Shown here one piece after another: positions 8,645 to 17,329 of a DNA stretch of 64,000 bases (its first letter is position 1; the number at the start of each line of letters is the position of its first letter). A program made the position numbers and the translations under genes. The stretch comes from Paenibacillus monticola (GTDB lineage Bacteria > Bacillota > Bacilli > Paenibacillales > Paenibacillaceae), in contig NZ_WJXB01000008.1 of the NCBI RefSeq assembly GCF_009664975.1, positions 1-64,000 of the forward strand. Reading direction: 5' to 3'. The notes under the pieces are model-generated. The model made no database searches and was not told where the DNA came from. It saw only the letters and a program-made list of their open reading frames with translations.

Positions 8645-9427
8645 ATGTCTTTACCTGCCAAGCAGAATACGATTCATATCGAGCAGCTCCGCAAAAGCTA
8701 CAGTGAGCCAGCAGCCGGAGAGCTTCATTACATTATTAAAGACGTAAACCTTGTCATTAAAGGCGGAGAATTCTTCGTGCTGCTGGGCCCGAGCGGCTGC
8801 GGAAAATCGACGCTGCTGAATATGATCGCCGGCTTTGTTTCCAAATCCGGCGGCAACCTGCGGGTGGATAATGTTGAGGTGAATAAGCCGGGCAGAGATA
8901 GGGCGGTTGTTTTTCAGCAGGCAGACTCTTCTTTGTTTCCTTGGTTGACTGTTCGTGAGAATGTGGAGTTTGGTCTGCGGATGAAGAAGACAGCGAAAAC
9001 GGAGCGGCGCAGTATCTCAGACCGCTATATCGCACTTGTAGGGCTGAATGGGCATGAAGAAAAGTTCCCCAAGGAGCTATCGGGAGGCATGAAGCAGCGT
9101 GTCCAGCTGGCACGGGTGCTGGCGAATGAACCGGCCATTCTGCTGATGGACGAACCGTTTGGAGCTTTGGATGCGATGACCCGCCGAACGATGCAGAAGG
9201 AGCTGGTGAATATTTGGCGGGAGACACATAATACGGTTATTTTCGTGACCCATGATATTCAGGAAGCCCTGCTGCTGGGAGAGCGCATTGGCATTATGTC
9301 TGTAGGCCCTTCCTCCAATATCACCGACATTTATGAGAACACGCTGACCTATCCTCGGGATGTAGCCTCGCCGGAGTTCTACTCGCTATACAACCAGATT
9401 CAGCGACATTTTGAAGAACAGGATTAG
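8645..9427 (+). CDS. ABC importer ATPase, SsuB/TauB type
   Basis: 260 residues from the ATG at 8645, chosen because a strong CAGGAGGTG lies 6 bp upstream. The frame is open back to 8549, but that extension has no ribosome binding site or family similarity. Motifs: Walker A GPSGCGKST, Q loop VVFQQADSSLFPW, signature LSGGMKQR, Walker B ILLMDEPFGALD, and H loop FVTHDIQEAL. It powers uptake together with the permease encoded directly downstream. The order is binding protein, ATPase, permease. Confidence 0.92.
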   Translation: MSLPAKQNTIHIEQLRKSYSEPAAGELHYIIKDVNLVIKGGEFFVLLGPSGCGKSTLLNMIAGFVSKSGGNLRVDNVEVNKPGRDRAVVFQQADSSLFPWLTVRENVEFGLRMKKTAKTERRSISDRYIALVGLNGHEEKFPKELSGGMKQRVQLARVLANEPAILLMDEPFGALDAMTRRTMQKELVNIWRETHNTVIFVTHDIQEALLLGERIGIMSVGPSSNITDIYENTLTYPRDVASPEFYSLYNQIQRHFEEQD

Positions 9428-9436
9428 GTGGGATAT

Positions 9437-10216
9437 ATGATGAAATGGATCGAGAAGAAATGGATTTCCGTATCCTTATTGTGGATTGCCATCCTTGGCA
9501 TTTGGCAGCTCGGAGCATTTATCTACGGTGTAGATGTTATTCCCGGACCCTGGAGTACTCTGAAGGGTGGGCAAGAACTGCTGGAGGATGGCACCTTGCT
9601 GCAATATATCGGCATAAGCTTTTACCGCGTGCTGATAGGCTGGGTTCTAGGCAGTCTAGTCGCCATTCCAGTGGGGCTTATCATCGGAAAAGTAAATGTG
9701 ATCCGGATCTTTGCCGAGCCGTTCCTGAACTTTATCCGCTTTATTCCGCCCATTGCCTTCATCACACTGTTTCTGGTCTGGTTCGGGATCGGTGAGCAGT
9801 CGAAGATTGCGCTGATTATGTACGCGACCTTTTTTATCGTGGTGCTGAATACTTTAACAGGTGTAATGTCGGTGGAGGAGGACAAAATCCGCTCAGCCCG
9901 CAGCATGGGGGCGAATGAGTGGCAAATCCTGCTGCATGTGATCGTTCCGGCTACCATCCCTTATATTTTCACAGGTGTACGGCTGGCGATGGGTACCTCC
10001 TACATGGCTATTATCGGCGCAGAAATGATCGCTTCCAACGAAGGTGTAGGATATCTGATCTGGAACTCACGTTTGTTCTTTCGCACGGATTGGATCTTTG
10101 TTGGCCTCTTTTGCCTTGGATTTATGGGCTTCTTCACAGACCGGCTGTTCGGCTGGTTCGGCAAAAGAGTGTTGTACAGATATGGCGTGGTCAGTGTGGG
10201 GGCGCGAAGAAGGTAG
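9437..10216 (+). CDS. ABC importer permease, SsuC/TauC type
   Basis: About 259 residues with six predicted membrane segments of the BPD_transp_1 family. The cytoplasmic coupling (EAA-like) loop reads RSARSMGANEWQILLHVIVP. The frame opens with GTG at 9428 right after the ATPase stop. The ATG pair at 9437/9440 sits better behind GGTGGG, so I place the start at 9437. It forms the membrane channel for the organosulfur-type importer. No terminator is evident after it before the next promoter. Confidence 0.88.
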   Translation: MMKWIEKKWISVSLLWIAILGIWQLGAFIYGVDVIPGPWSTLKGGQELLEDGTLLQYIGISFYRVLIGWVLGSLVAIPVGLIIGKVNVIRIFAEPFLNFIRFIPPIAFITLFLVWFGIGEQSKIALIMYATFFIVVLNTLTGVMSVEEDKIRSARSMGANEWQILLHVIVPATIPYIFTGVRLAMGTSYMAIIGAEMIASNEGVGYLIWNSRLFFRTDWIFVGLFCLGFMGFFTDRLFGWFGKRVLYRYGVVSVGARRR

Positions 10217-10251
10217 GAAGGTATTAGGGGTAATAATTAGATGAAAGATCC

Positions 10252-10280
10252 TTGACGATGATAGTTGTTGCAACTATCAT
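10252..10280 (+). promoter_or_regulatory. MarR2 promoter whose spacer is filled by a perfect palindrome
   Basis: TTGACG (10252-10257), a 17-bp spacer and TATCAT (10275-10280) form a sigma-A promoter. A perfect inverted repeat, ATGATAGTTG / CAACTATCAT (10258-10267 and 10271-10280, 3-bp gap), starts right after the -35 and ends with the -10. A further half-site (GTAACAACTAT, about 10285-10295) lies just downstream. Binding there would exclude RNA polymerase. Confidence 0.8.
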
Positions 10281-10306
10281 AGATGTAACAACTATGTTGA
10301 GGATGT

Positions 10307-10753
10307 GTGATTGTTTTGGAGAAACCTTATGAACATACCGAGTTGATTGGATATGCCATTATTAAAGGCGAGGTCTTAATTAAAAGAAAGCTGCTTGGCG
10401 TTTTTATGGAAAAGGGTTATGATCTTACTTTTGAACAATGGACAGTACTAAATGTGCTCTATGCTGAACCTGGATTAATTCAAAGCGAAATTGCCCTAAG
10501 AACCTTTAAAGACAAAACCAATGTGACTCGTATACTGGATGTGCTCTCCAAGAAGGGATATATTGCACGCGAGGAACATGATAAAGATAGAAGGAGCTAT
10601 TGCATTTATCTCACCGATTCAGGAAAAGAGATGTTTAGCGATCTTATTCCCGATGTTCAATTGTTCAATGAACAATTTAGAGAAGGCATTTCGGATGAGG
10701 AACTTGTAATGTTCCAGAAGGTATTAGAGAAGATATGCAAGAATGCCGAGTGA
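10307..10753 (+). CDS. MarR-family transcriptional regulator (second)
   Basis: 148 residues, normal MarR length. Winged helix at about 45-105: LIQSEIALRTFKDKTNVTRI for the helix-turn-helix and AREEHDKDRRSYCIYLTDSG for the wing. GTG at 10307 is the longest start; TTG at 10316 fits the GAGGA at 10299-10303 with better spacing. Its promoter carries a perfect TGATAGTTG palindrome, and a related GTTGYTATA inverted repeat sits on the promoter of the hydrolase gene downstream. The regulator therefore probably represses both itself and that enzyme in response to an unknown effector. Confidence 0.88.
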   Translation: MIVLEKPYEHTELIGYAIIKGEVLIKRKLLGVFMEKGYDLTFEQWTVLNVLYAEPGLIQSEIALRTFKDKTNVTRILDVLSKKGYIAREEHDKDRRSYCIYLTDSGKEMFSDLIPDVQLFNEQFREGISDEELVMFQKVLEKICKNAE

Positions 10754-10761
10754 TTTTTTTT

Positions 10762-10810
10762 GAAATATAAGACTTTATAGGTTTCACACGATAACTTATC
10801 CTTATATTTC
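10762..10810. repeat. Dispersed intergenic palindromic repeat, copy 1
   Basis: Ends GAAATATAAG (10762-10771) and CTTATATTTC (10801-10810) are perfect inverted repeats enclosing TTTATAGGTTTCACACGATA. Closely related copies occur at 28209-28248 and 63439-63489. At 10814-10860 it continues into a GAAGAAGCGG...CCGTCC/GGACGG...CTTCTT stem also found next to copy 2. The stem could help terminate marR2 transcription. Confidence 0.75.
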
Positions 10811-10858
10811 TCGAAGAAGCGGGTACCGTCCATAAAAGGACGGCGAAGCCGTTTCTTC

Positions 10859-10898
10859 TTGCATAAATAGTTGTTATAGCTATTATAATTATAGCAAC
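10859..10898 (+). promoter_or_regulatory. Hydrolase promoter with MarR2-like operator
   Basis: TATAAT (10884-10889) with TTGCAT (10859-10864) 19 bp upstream. An inverted repeat, GTTGTTATA (10870-10878) / TATAGCAAC (10890-10898), overlaps the -10. The half-site matches the TAGTTGTT motif in the marR2 promoter, suggesting the same repressor. Confidence 0.6.
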
Positions 10899-10929
10899 GA
10901 AAATTTCATTCAGAGAGGTGGAGATCGTG

Positions 10930-12048
10930 ATGGTAAAGCTGTCTTGGCAAGAAAGATTCGCATTCCGGTTTATTTTTAGCGAGAAGAGGGTTTATCACAA
11001 ATGGTACGGAAGATTCCTGTTATTTGGAACGGATTACGGGAGATTGAGAAGGGTAGTGGCTAGAGTCGCACATTGGCAGCAATGGTGCAGGGAATGGACA
11101 ATGGAAGGCGATGTTGTATACAAAAAAGCAGAATTTGCTTTGGCGGAGGGCAACCTGTGTACGGCCAGAGCCTTATTTCATGAGGCTGTTGCCTGCTATC
11201 ATGCGGGTCAACATATCTTCTTTATCGATAGCCAGCAAAAAGAAAGAACGCAGGAAAAAGCGAGAATGAGCTATCGTAAAGCAATCTCTTTATATAATGA
11301 GACAGATCGACCGCTAAGAGTCGAGATACCGTTCAATGGTGTGAGGATTCCAGGTTATTTAAGGAGATCAAGCACTCCCAACCAACCTCTGATCATTTTC
11401 GTGAATGGCATGGACAATATTAAGGAAGCGGAAGGGCATCACTTTGGTTCGCTATTTAACCAGCAGGGGTTTAATTTTTTTACATTTGATGGACCGGGTC
11501 AAGGTGAACTCTGGAAAGAGTTGAAGTTTGATGCCCGGGAATATCATAAATCGGTATCGGCGATTATGGACTGGTTCGAGCAGCAGCAGCTTTGTGAAAT
11601 CGATATGAACCGAATAGGTTTGGTAGGTTTCAGCTTAGGCGGTTATTTAGCACCTGTCGCAGCTGCGCATGATCCCCGGGTGAAGTGCACGGTTGGCAAC
11701 AGCGGATTGACCTATATCGGCGGACTTCATGGACTTCAACGACTCAATCCCATTTGGCAGCGAGGGGTTACGTATATGACGGGCTGCGAAACGCTGGAAG
11801 AGGCTGTTCAGTCCTTTGATTATGATATTGCACAAGAACCTGCTCTTCGCTCGCCCTTGTTATTTTATCATGCAGGAAAAGACGAAGTGATGCCCTCGCC
11901 CAGAACTCACGCAGATAAAATCATGAGCTGGGCTAAGGGTGAAAAGACACTTCGATACTTTGAAGATGGAGAGCACTGTACTATGAATTATTTAGATGAA
12001 GTATTTCCGGAGATGCTGGATTGGTTCAAGAGTAGACTTGAGAGTTAA
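10930..12048 (+). CDS. Alpha/beta hydrolase, FrsA/dihydropseudooxynicotine-hydrolase-like
   Basis: About 372 residues from the ATG at 10930, preceded by GAGAGGTGGAG. An all-helical N-terminal part (about 1-125) precedes the alpha/beta hydrolase core. Catalytic triad candidates are the nucleophile Ser 235 in GFSLGG, Asp 318 in HAGKDEVMP and His 349 in DGEHCTMNY. FNGVRIPGYL and FDGPGQGE are typical of the PF06500/2,6-dihydropseudooxynicotine hydrolase group, which cleaves C-C or ester bonds in hydrophobic substrates. There is no signal peptide, so it is cytoplasmic. Divisions of labour with the marR2 gene upstream suggest an inducible degradation or detoxification enzyme. The substrate is unknown. 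Confidence 0.85.
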   Translation: MVKLSWQERFAFRFIFSEKRVYHKWYGRFLLFGTDYGRLRRVVARVAHWQQWCREWTMEGDVVYKKAEFALAEGNLCTARALFHEAVACYHAGQHIFFIDSQQKERTQEKARMSYRKAISLYNETDRPLRVEIPFNGVRIPGYLRRSSTPNQPLIIFVNGMDNIKEAEGHHFGSLFNQQGFNFFTFDGPGQGELWKELKFDAREYHKSVSAIMDWFEQQQLCEIDMNRIGLVGFSLGGYLAPVAAAHDPRVKCTVGNSGLTYIGGLHGLQRLNPIWQRGVTYMTGCETLEEAVQSFDYDIAQEPALRSPLLFYHAGKDEVMPSPRTHADKIMSWAKGEKTLRYFEDGEHCTMNYLDEVFPEMLDWFKSRLES

Positions 12049-12180
12049 CCAGTCTTTTACAAATGTGCCTATCTGGTTTAATGCCACGGAAATAGTAGCC
12101 CTCTATACTGCAGGAGGGTAGAGAACAGCTTGGAATAGAGAGAAGCCCGCAAATAAAGAAATAGGAGTGAAAGGGAAATC

Positions 12181-13293
12181 ATGAAAAAAGGGATCAAGAA
12201 ACAATGGTTGCTGGGTTTAATGCTGTCCTTGCTCGTCCTGTTGCTTGCTGCTTGTGCAAATTCGGAAGCCAATGCTGATAACACGAACGGAAATGCGGGG
12301 GTTAAAGAGTTAAGCCTGCCTGAGCTTGAAGCTGCAGCCAAGAAAGAAGGCAGCGTGGTCAGCGTAGGTATGCCGGATACTTGGGCCAATTGGAAGGATA
12401 CATGGACTGATATTACTGGGAAATATGGAGTTACACATGCAGATACAGATATGTCGAGCGCAGAGGAAGTTGCCAAGTTCGATGCAGAAAAAGATAAGCC
12501 AACCGCAGATATCGGCGATGTTGGGATCGCTTTTGGACCCGTTGCGGTAGATAAAGGGGTAACGCAGCCTTACAAAACCTCCTACTGGGACGAAATTCCA
12601 GCTTGGGCTAAGGACAAGGATGGACAATGGATTGTCGGCTATCAAGGTACTATTGCCTTTTTAACTAACACTAAAATTGTCGCCGACCCACCCCAAAGTT
12701 GGGAAGATCTGAAGAATGGCAACTACAAAATTATTGTTGGCGATGTAACCAAAGCAGCACAAGCGCAGATGGCCGTGTTGGCTGCAGCGATTGCCTTTGG
12801 TGGCGATGAGTCGAACATTGAACCGGGAATTGCTTTTTTTGAGGATTTAGCAAAAAAGGGTCGTCTCTCCAATGCCGAAGCTTCGCCTGCCAATATTGAA
12901 AAGGGTGAAGTTGAAGTAACGCTGTTATGGGATTTCAACGCACTGAACTACAGAGACCAGATCAACAAGGATGGTTTCAACGTTGCTATTCCGAAGGAAG
13001 GCAGTGTTGTGAGTGGTTATGCAACGATCATCAACAAATGGGCTCCACATCCTAATGCCGCTAAGTTGACCCGGGAATACATCCTCAGCGATGCCGGACA
13101 GATTAATCTGGCTAAAGGATATGCCCGTCCTATCCGTGATAGCGTTATTCTGCCGGACGATGTGGCTGCAAAATTACTGCCAGCAGATGAATATGTCAAC
13201 GCTAAGCCTGTTGGTGATTATAAGGTTTGGGAAGAAACAGCCAAGAGCATTCCACAGCTGTGGCAGGAGCGTGTACTTGTCCACTTGAACTAG
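12181..13293 (+). CDS. ABC importer substrate-binding lipoprotein, Pot/Fbp/AEP class
   Basis: 370 residues with lipobox LAAC (Cys 25). The mature protein resembles class-D/F binding proteins for iron, polyamine, thiamine or 2-aminoethylphosphonate: VVSVGMPDTWANW, DIGDVGIAFGPVAV, GYQGTIAFLTNTK, VADPPQSWEDLKNGNYK. It opens a five-gene unit with two permeases, an ATPase and a phosphodiesterase-like enzyme. The last gene makes a phosphorus-containing organic ligand attractive, but the binding residues do not let me choose. The ATG follows GTGAAAGGGA. A weak promoter-like TTTACA-17-TAATGC lies about 100 bp upstream. Confidence 0.85.
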   Translation: MKKGIKKQWLLGLMLSLLVLLLAACANSEANADNTNGNAGVKELSLPELEAAAKKEGSVVSVGMPDTWANWKDTWTDITGKYGVTHADTDMSSAEEVAKFDAEKDKPTADIGDVGIAFGPVAVDKGVTQPYKTSYWDEIPAWAKDKDGQWIVGYQGTIAFLTNTKIVADPPQSWEDLKNGNYKIIVGDVTKAAQAQMAVLAAAIAFGGDESNIEPGIAFFEDLAKKGRLSNAEASPANIEKGEVEVTLLWDFNALNYRDQINKDGFNVAIPKEGSVVSGYATIINKWAPHPNAAKLTREYILSDAGQINLAKGYARPIRDSVILPDDVAAKLLPADEYVNAKPVGDYKVWEETAKSIPQLWQERVLVHLN

Positions 13294-13325
13294 TTATTTC
13301 TAAATGAAGTGAATTGTAAATATTG

Positions 13326-13365
13326 GGGCGCCTTCGTCAGGTTTGCGATGAAGCGCCCGCTTTTT
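13326..13365 (+). terminator. Intercistronic terminator between binding protein and permease
   Basis: A GC-rich stem, GGGCGCCTTCGTC (13326-13338) with GATGAAGCGCCC (13347-13358), is followed by TTTTT (13361-13365). Its place inside an ABC operon suggests partial termination, so that the binding protein is made in excess over the membrane parts. Confidence 0.75.
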
Positions 13366-13391
13366 ATTTCCATGTAAGGAGCGAAACCAAG

Positions 13392-14312
13392 ATGAAACAG
13401 AGAAAACGCGGCGTGATTCTAGCACTAATCCCATTCGCACTGATGGTGCTGGCGTTTCAGCTTGTACCTATATTGTCTATGCTGACAAGCAGCTTTCGCA
13501 ACGAGGACGGAACAGGTTTTACGCTGGGGAATTATTTGCATGCGCTGCAGAGCGCCTATTATATGCAGGCGATCAAGAACAGCCTGCTGATCTCCATTTC
13601 CTCCAGTCTACTCGGAATAGTGATTGGGTTGGTATGCGCCTATTGCATCACCCGTTTTACTCCAGCTGTGCGGGACCGACTATTGATGCTGTCCAATATG
13701 ACCTCGAATTTTGCAGGAGTTCCACTGGCCTTCGCTTATATTATTTTGCTGGGGAATAATGGCGTGTTTACGCTGTTGTTCAAACAGTGGGGCTGGAGTG
13801 TGTTCTCGGATTTCAACCTGTACAGCTGGTCGGGGCTGATACTGGTCTATGTATATTTTCAGGTTCCCCTAGCGTTGTTGCTCTTGTATCCATCGTTTTA
13901 TGGGATTAGAGAGCAGTGGAGAGAAGCCGCCTCCTTGTTGGGGGCAGGACCTTGGCAGTTTTGGAAAACCATCGGCCTGCCGATTCTGGCTCCGGCCATC
14001 TTCGGCACACTTGGCATTCTGTTCGCCAATGCGATGGGCGCTTATGCAACGGCGTATGCACTGGTTGGCGGCAATTATAATTTGCTCGCCGTAAGAATTG
14101 GATCGCTGGTCGCCGGTGATGTCGTCACTCAGCCGCAGATGGGCAGCACGCTTGCTATTCTGCTTGCGCTGACAACCCTGCTGGCTGTGTATCTCAATCA
14201 CCGGATGCTTCGGCGCGCACAGCGATTCGGCGGCAGCGGTCTGCTCGGGAAACCGCAGCCCAAAGGCAATACTGTGCAGCGCCTCCGGCCTGCGGCCAGA
14301 GAGGAGATGTAA
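13392..14312 (+). CDS. ABC importer permease, Pot/Fbp class (first)
   Basis: 306 residues from the ATG at 13392, preceded by AAGGAGCG. The open frame extends to 13323, but that part overlaps the terminator hairpin and is rejected. About six membrane segments. The coupling loop REAASLLGAGPWQFWKTIGLP has the EAA signature of BPD_transp_1 permeases. It probably pairs with the second permease, whose gene starts 3 bp downstream, to form a heterodimeric channel. Confidence 0.9.
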   Translation: MKQRKRGVILALIPFALMVLAFQLVPILSMLTSSFRNEDGTGFTLGNYLHALQSAYYMQAIKNSLLISISSSLLGIVIGLVCAYCITRFTPAVRDRLLMLSNMTSNFAGVPLAFAYIILLGNNGVFTLLFKQWGWSVFSDFNLYSWSGLILVYVYFQVPLALLLLYPSFYGIREQWREAASLLGAGPWQFWKTIGLPILAPAIFGTLGILFANAMGAYATAYALVGGNYNLLAVRIGSLVAGDVVTQPQMGSTLAILLALTTLLAVYLNHRMLRRAQRFGGSGLLGKPQPKGNTVQRLRPAAREEM

Positions 14313-14314
14313 CC

Positions 14315-15118
14315 ATGAATACACGAAAAGCGGGCTTTGCACCGCGTACCTTTATACTGCTGCTGATGGTTTATTTATTGCTTCCCCTGCTAGCCACTGG
14401 TCTGTATGCCTTTGCGCAGGACTGGCAAAATAGTTTGCTGCCTAAGAGCTGGACGCTGAATTGGTTCAGCGAAATGTTCAAGGATATCCGCTTTCTGGAG
14501 GCGTTGTGGACGTCGCTCTATTTATGCTTTATCAGTGTGGCGCTAAGTCTGGCCGTGATGCTGCCGGCTGTCTTTGTGATTACCCTCTATTTTCCGCGCT
14601 GGGAGAGCTTTATGAAAGGCATTGTTGTGCTGCCCTATGCCGTGCCGGGCGTAGTCGCCGCAGTTGGGCTTATTCGTACCTATTCCTCGGGACCGCTGAA
14701 TATTGCCGGAACGGCCTATCTGCTGATCGGCGCTTATTTTGTAGTCATTCTCCCCTATATGTATCAAGGCATCCGCAACAGTCTGTTAACAGTTTCTGCG
14801 GTAGAACTGCTGAATGCAGCTGAACTGCTGGGTGCCCGCCGTAGAACGGCTTTTGTAAATGTAATTCTGCCTAATATTTGGCCGGGGGTTATCGTCTCTA
14901 CACTGTTATCGTTCTCCGTCCTGTTTGGTGAATTTGTGCTTACCAACATGCTGGTCGGCGGTCATATTAAGACCATCCAAGTGTATTTGTATCAACGCGT
15001 TGGAGAAAGCGGACATTTGGCGAGTGCGATTGCCATCTCCTATTTTGTATTTATTCTGGTCCTGTCAATGGTACTAATGAAGCTTGGTAAAAAAATGGGG
15101 GGAGGGGTGCAGGGATGA
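14315..15118 (+). CDS. ABC importer permease, Pot/Fbp class (second)
   Basis: 267 residues with about six membrane segments. The coupling loop LLNAAELLGARRRTAFVNVI carries the EAA motif. GGAGATGTAACC upstream provides a ribosome binding site within the end of the first permease gene. The last four bases overlap the ATPase start (ATGA), so the membrane and ATPase genes are translationally coupled. Confidence 0.9.
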   Translation: MNTRKAGFAPRTFILLLMVYLLLPLLATGLYAFAQDWQNSLLPKSWTLNWFSEMFKDIRFLEALWTSLYLCFISVALSLAVMLPAVFVITLYFPRWESFMKGIVVLPYAVPGVVAAVGLIRTYSSGPLNIAGTAYLLIGAYFVVILPYMYQGIRNSLLTVSAVELLNAAELLGARRRTAFVNVILPNIWPGVIVSTLLSFSVLFGEFVLTNMLVGGHIKTIQVYLYQRVGESGHLASAIAISYFVFILVLSMVLMKLGKKMGGGVQG

Positions 15119-16158
15119 AGGATTATTTGAAGCTGCAGAGTGTGCGCAAAATGTTCGGGAATTCATGTGTACTGGACGATGTGGATTTGGAGATTCGTGA
15201 AGGAGAGTTAGTGACGCTGCTCGGGCCTTCCGGCTGCGGAAAAAGTACGCTGCTCCGCTGTATTGCAGGCCTTACGGAGCTTGATGGGGGCAGGATTGTT
15301 CTGGAGAACAAGGATTTGGCGAAGCTTCCTCCCCGCAACAGAGAGGTGGGGATGGTGTTCCAATCCTATGCACTGTTTCCCAATCTGAGTGTGAGCCAGA
15401 ATATTGAGTATGGGATGAAAATGCGCGGGTTATCCAAGACCGCACGCCGCAACCGCTGTGAGGAACTGCTGGCAATGGTCGATCTGGAAGCTAAACGGGA
15501 TGATTATCCACAGTCGCTCTCGGGTGGGCAACAGCAGCGTGTCGCACTAGCCCGCTCGCTGGCAGTCCAGCCTAAGGTACTGCTGCTTGATGAACCGTTA
15601 AGCGCACTGGATGCCAAGATCCGCAAGAACCTGCGGACGGAAATCCGTGATATTCAGAAGCGGTTGAACATGACGACGGTATTCGTCACCCATGATCAGG
15701 AAGAAGCACTCATTCTCTCCGACCGGATCTGCATTATGAATGGCGGACGGATTGTTCAGGATGGCTCACCGGAGGGGTTGTATACAGCGCCGCGTACGGA
15801 GTTCGTCGCCCGCTTCATGGGCAGCTATAATGTTTTGACCCGAAGCGAAGTTATGGCGTTGTTCCGCGGAGTGGAGAGTACCTCCGAAAGCTTCGCCATT
15901 CGCCCAGAAGCAGTATCCCTGTTGCTGGAGGGCGAAGGTTACCTGGATGTAGCAGACGGTAAAGTTTTGGTGAGTGGAATCATTCATTCGGTGTCTGTAC
16001 TGGGCAATATTATCCGTTATACAGTCGATACAGCAGGCATCTTGTTGACTGTCGATTCTCTGAATGATGGGCGCTTTCTGCGAATAGGAGAACAAGATAA
16101 AGTTACCTTGGTTCTGGACCCTTCACAGTTGCTGCATCTAGAACGAGAAGGCGCATAA
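15115..16158 (+). CDS. ABC importer ATPase, PotA/FbpC class
   Basis: 347 residues. The N-terminal ATPase domain (about 1-235) has Walker A GPSGCGKST, Q loop VFQSYALFP, signature LSGGQQQR, Walker B VLLLDEPLSALD and H loop FVTHDQEEA. A C-terminal beta-rich TOBE-like regulatory domain (about 240-345) is typical of the Pot/Fbp/Ugp subclass. It overlaps the preceding permease gene by 4 bp and precedes the phosphodiesterase-like gene by 34 bp. Confidence 0.92.
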   Translation: MKDYLKLQSVRKMFGNSCVLDDVDLEIREGELVTLLGPSGCGKSTLLRCIAGLTELDGGRIVLENKDLAKLPPRNREVGMVFQSYALFPNLSVSQNIEYGMKMRGLSKTARRNRCEELLAMVDLEAKRDDYPQSLSGGQQQRVALARSLAVQPKVLLLDEPLSALDAKIRKNLRTEIRDIQKRLNMTTVFVTHDQEEALILSDRICIMNGGRIVQDGSPEGLYTAPRTEFVARFMGSYNVLTRSEVMALFRGVESTSESFAIRPEAVSLLLEGEGYLDVADGKVLVSGIIHSVSVLGNIIRYTVDTAGILLTVDSLNDGRFLRIGEQDKVTLVLDPSQLLHLEREGA

Positions 16159-16192
16159 ATATATTTAATAAAGTAGAGGAGGCAGGACAACA

Positions 16193-17065
16193 ATGACGGA
16201 AATAACGAACAAGCTCATCGTTGTAGTGTTGGACGGACTCAGATATGATGCAGCCCGTAAATATATGGGCTATATGGAGCATCTCGTGGAGCAGGGGATA
16301 TTATCATGTTATAAAGTCCAGTCGGAATTGCCCAGCCTGTCACGCCCTCTTTATGAAGTGTTGTTGACAGGCACACCAGTGGCGAAGAACGGCATCACGG
16401 CGAATCATATCGTTAGGCTGAGCCATGAACAGAGCGTCTTCCATCTGGCCGTTGCCGCCAATCTGCGCACAGCCGCGGCTGCTTATCATTGGGTCAGTGA
16501 GCTGTACAGTTCTGCGCCATTCAATCCGTTTACGGATCGTCATCAGCACAATGTAACTAAGCCGATTCAGCATGGCAGCTTTTATTTTGAGGATCAATAC
16601 CCGGACAGTCATGTGTTTGCAGATGCCGAGTATTTACGGCAAGCGTTTGATCCGCATTTTTTGTATATCCACTCCATGAACATTGATGATGCTGGACATC
16701 ATTATGGCGGGGAGAGCAAGGAATACGAATATTCTGTACGTAAAGTAGACGGTTTGCTTGCGACTGTATTACCGTTGTGGATGGAGCAGGGCTATAAAAT
16801 TCTGGTCACGGCAGATCATGGAATGACCTTGAGCGGTTATCACGGGGGAGTTACTCCTGCAGAGCGGCATGTGCCATTATATACGTTTGGAGACGGTGTG
16901 CTGTCACCGGAAAAAGAGGTGCAAGCGCTGCCCCAGCTGCGGCTCGCTCCGCTAATGTGCCATTGTTTGGGTCTGGAGCCTGCGGCCGCGATGAGCAAGG
17001 AGGGGTTGCCTCCGTTTGTACCAGCGGTGTCACGCCAAGAGGAAGATGAGGCAGTGCAATTATAG
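16193..17065 (+). CDS. Alkaline phosphatase superfamily enzyme (phosphodiesterase / nucleotide pyrophosphatase type)
   Basis: 290 residues. Metal-site motifs of the type I phosphodiesterase/nucleotide pyrophosphatase family are visible: the first Asp in VVVLDGLRYD, a Ser/Thr nucleophile region SELPSLSRP, DDAGHH, and TADHGM with a later HGG. These should bind two Zn ions and hydrolyse phosphate mono- or diesters or phosphonates. No signal peptide is visible, so it should act on imported substrate in the cytoplasm. It sits 34 bp behind the importer ATPase with its own GAGGAGG, so it is likely co-transcribed. This supports an organophosphorus ligand for the importer; the exact ligand is not deducible. 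Confidence 0.8.
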   Translation: MTEITNKLIVVVLDGLRYDAARKYMGYMEHLVEQGILSCYKVQSELPSLSRPLYEVLLTGTPVAKNGITANHIVRLSHEQSVFHLAVAANLRTAAAAYHWVSELYSSAPFNPFTDRHQHNVTKPIQHGSFYFEDQYPDSHVFADAEYLRQAFDPHFLYIHSMNIDDAGHHYGGESKEYEYSVRKVDGLLATVLPLWMEQGYKILVTADHGMTLSGYHGGVTPAERHVPLYTFGDGVLSPEKEVQALPQLRLAPLMCHCLGLEPAAAMSKEGLPPFVPAVSRQEEDEAVQL

Positions 17066-17138
17066 GTCGAAATAGGCTGGGAGATATACAATTATTATGT
17101 CTAAATACGAAAAAAATGTATATCTAAAGCCAAGATGA

Positions 17139-17288
17139 TTTTGTATAATCATTAGTATATGGAGCACAGAAGCCTCGTCAAGCAAGAAATAATACATATC
17201 AGGCCTAAGGACTAGCTACAGTCCGAGGTAGATTACTATACAGCCCGATTCGGTCGTTTTCCGAATCGGGCTGTATTCATGTTATAAT
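17139..17288 (+). other. Intergenic region with two hairpins and promoter-like boxes
   Basis: Between the phosphodiesterase and the next gene lie a TATAAT at 17144-17149, a small hairpin GGACT/AGTCC (17209-17224), and a 15-bp perfect hairpin TACAGCCCGATTCGG / CCGAATCGGGCTGTA (17239-17275). A second TATAAT follows at 17283-17288. The large hairpin has no T-run behind it on the plus strand, so it is not a clear terminator. It may end the upstream operon, or be part of a short RNA starting near 17156. Confidence 0.45.
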
Positions 17289-17329
17289 GAGGAAACATTT
17301 TAGAGCGCAATAAAAGGAGACGTATCGTA

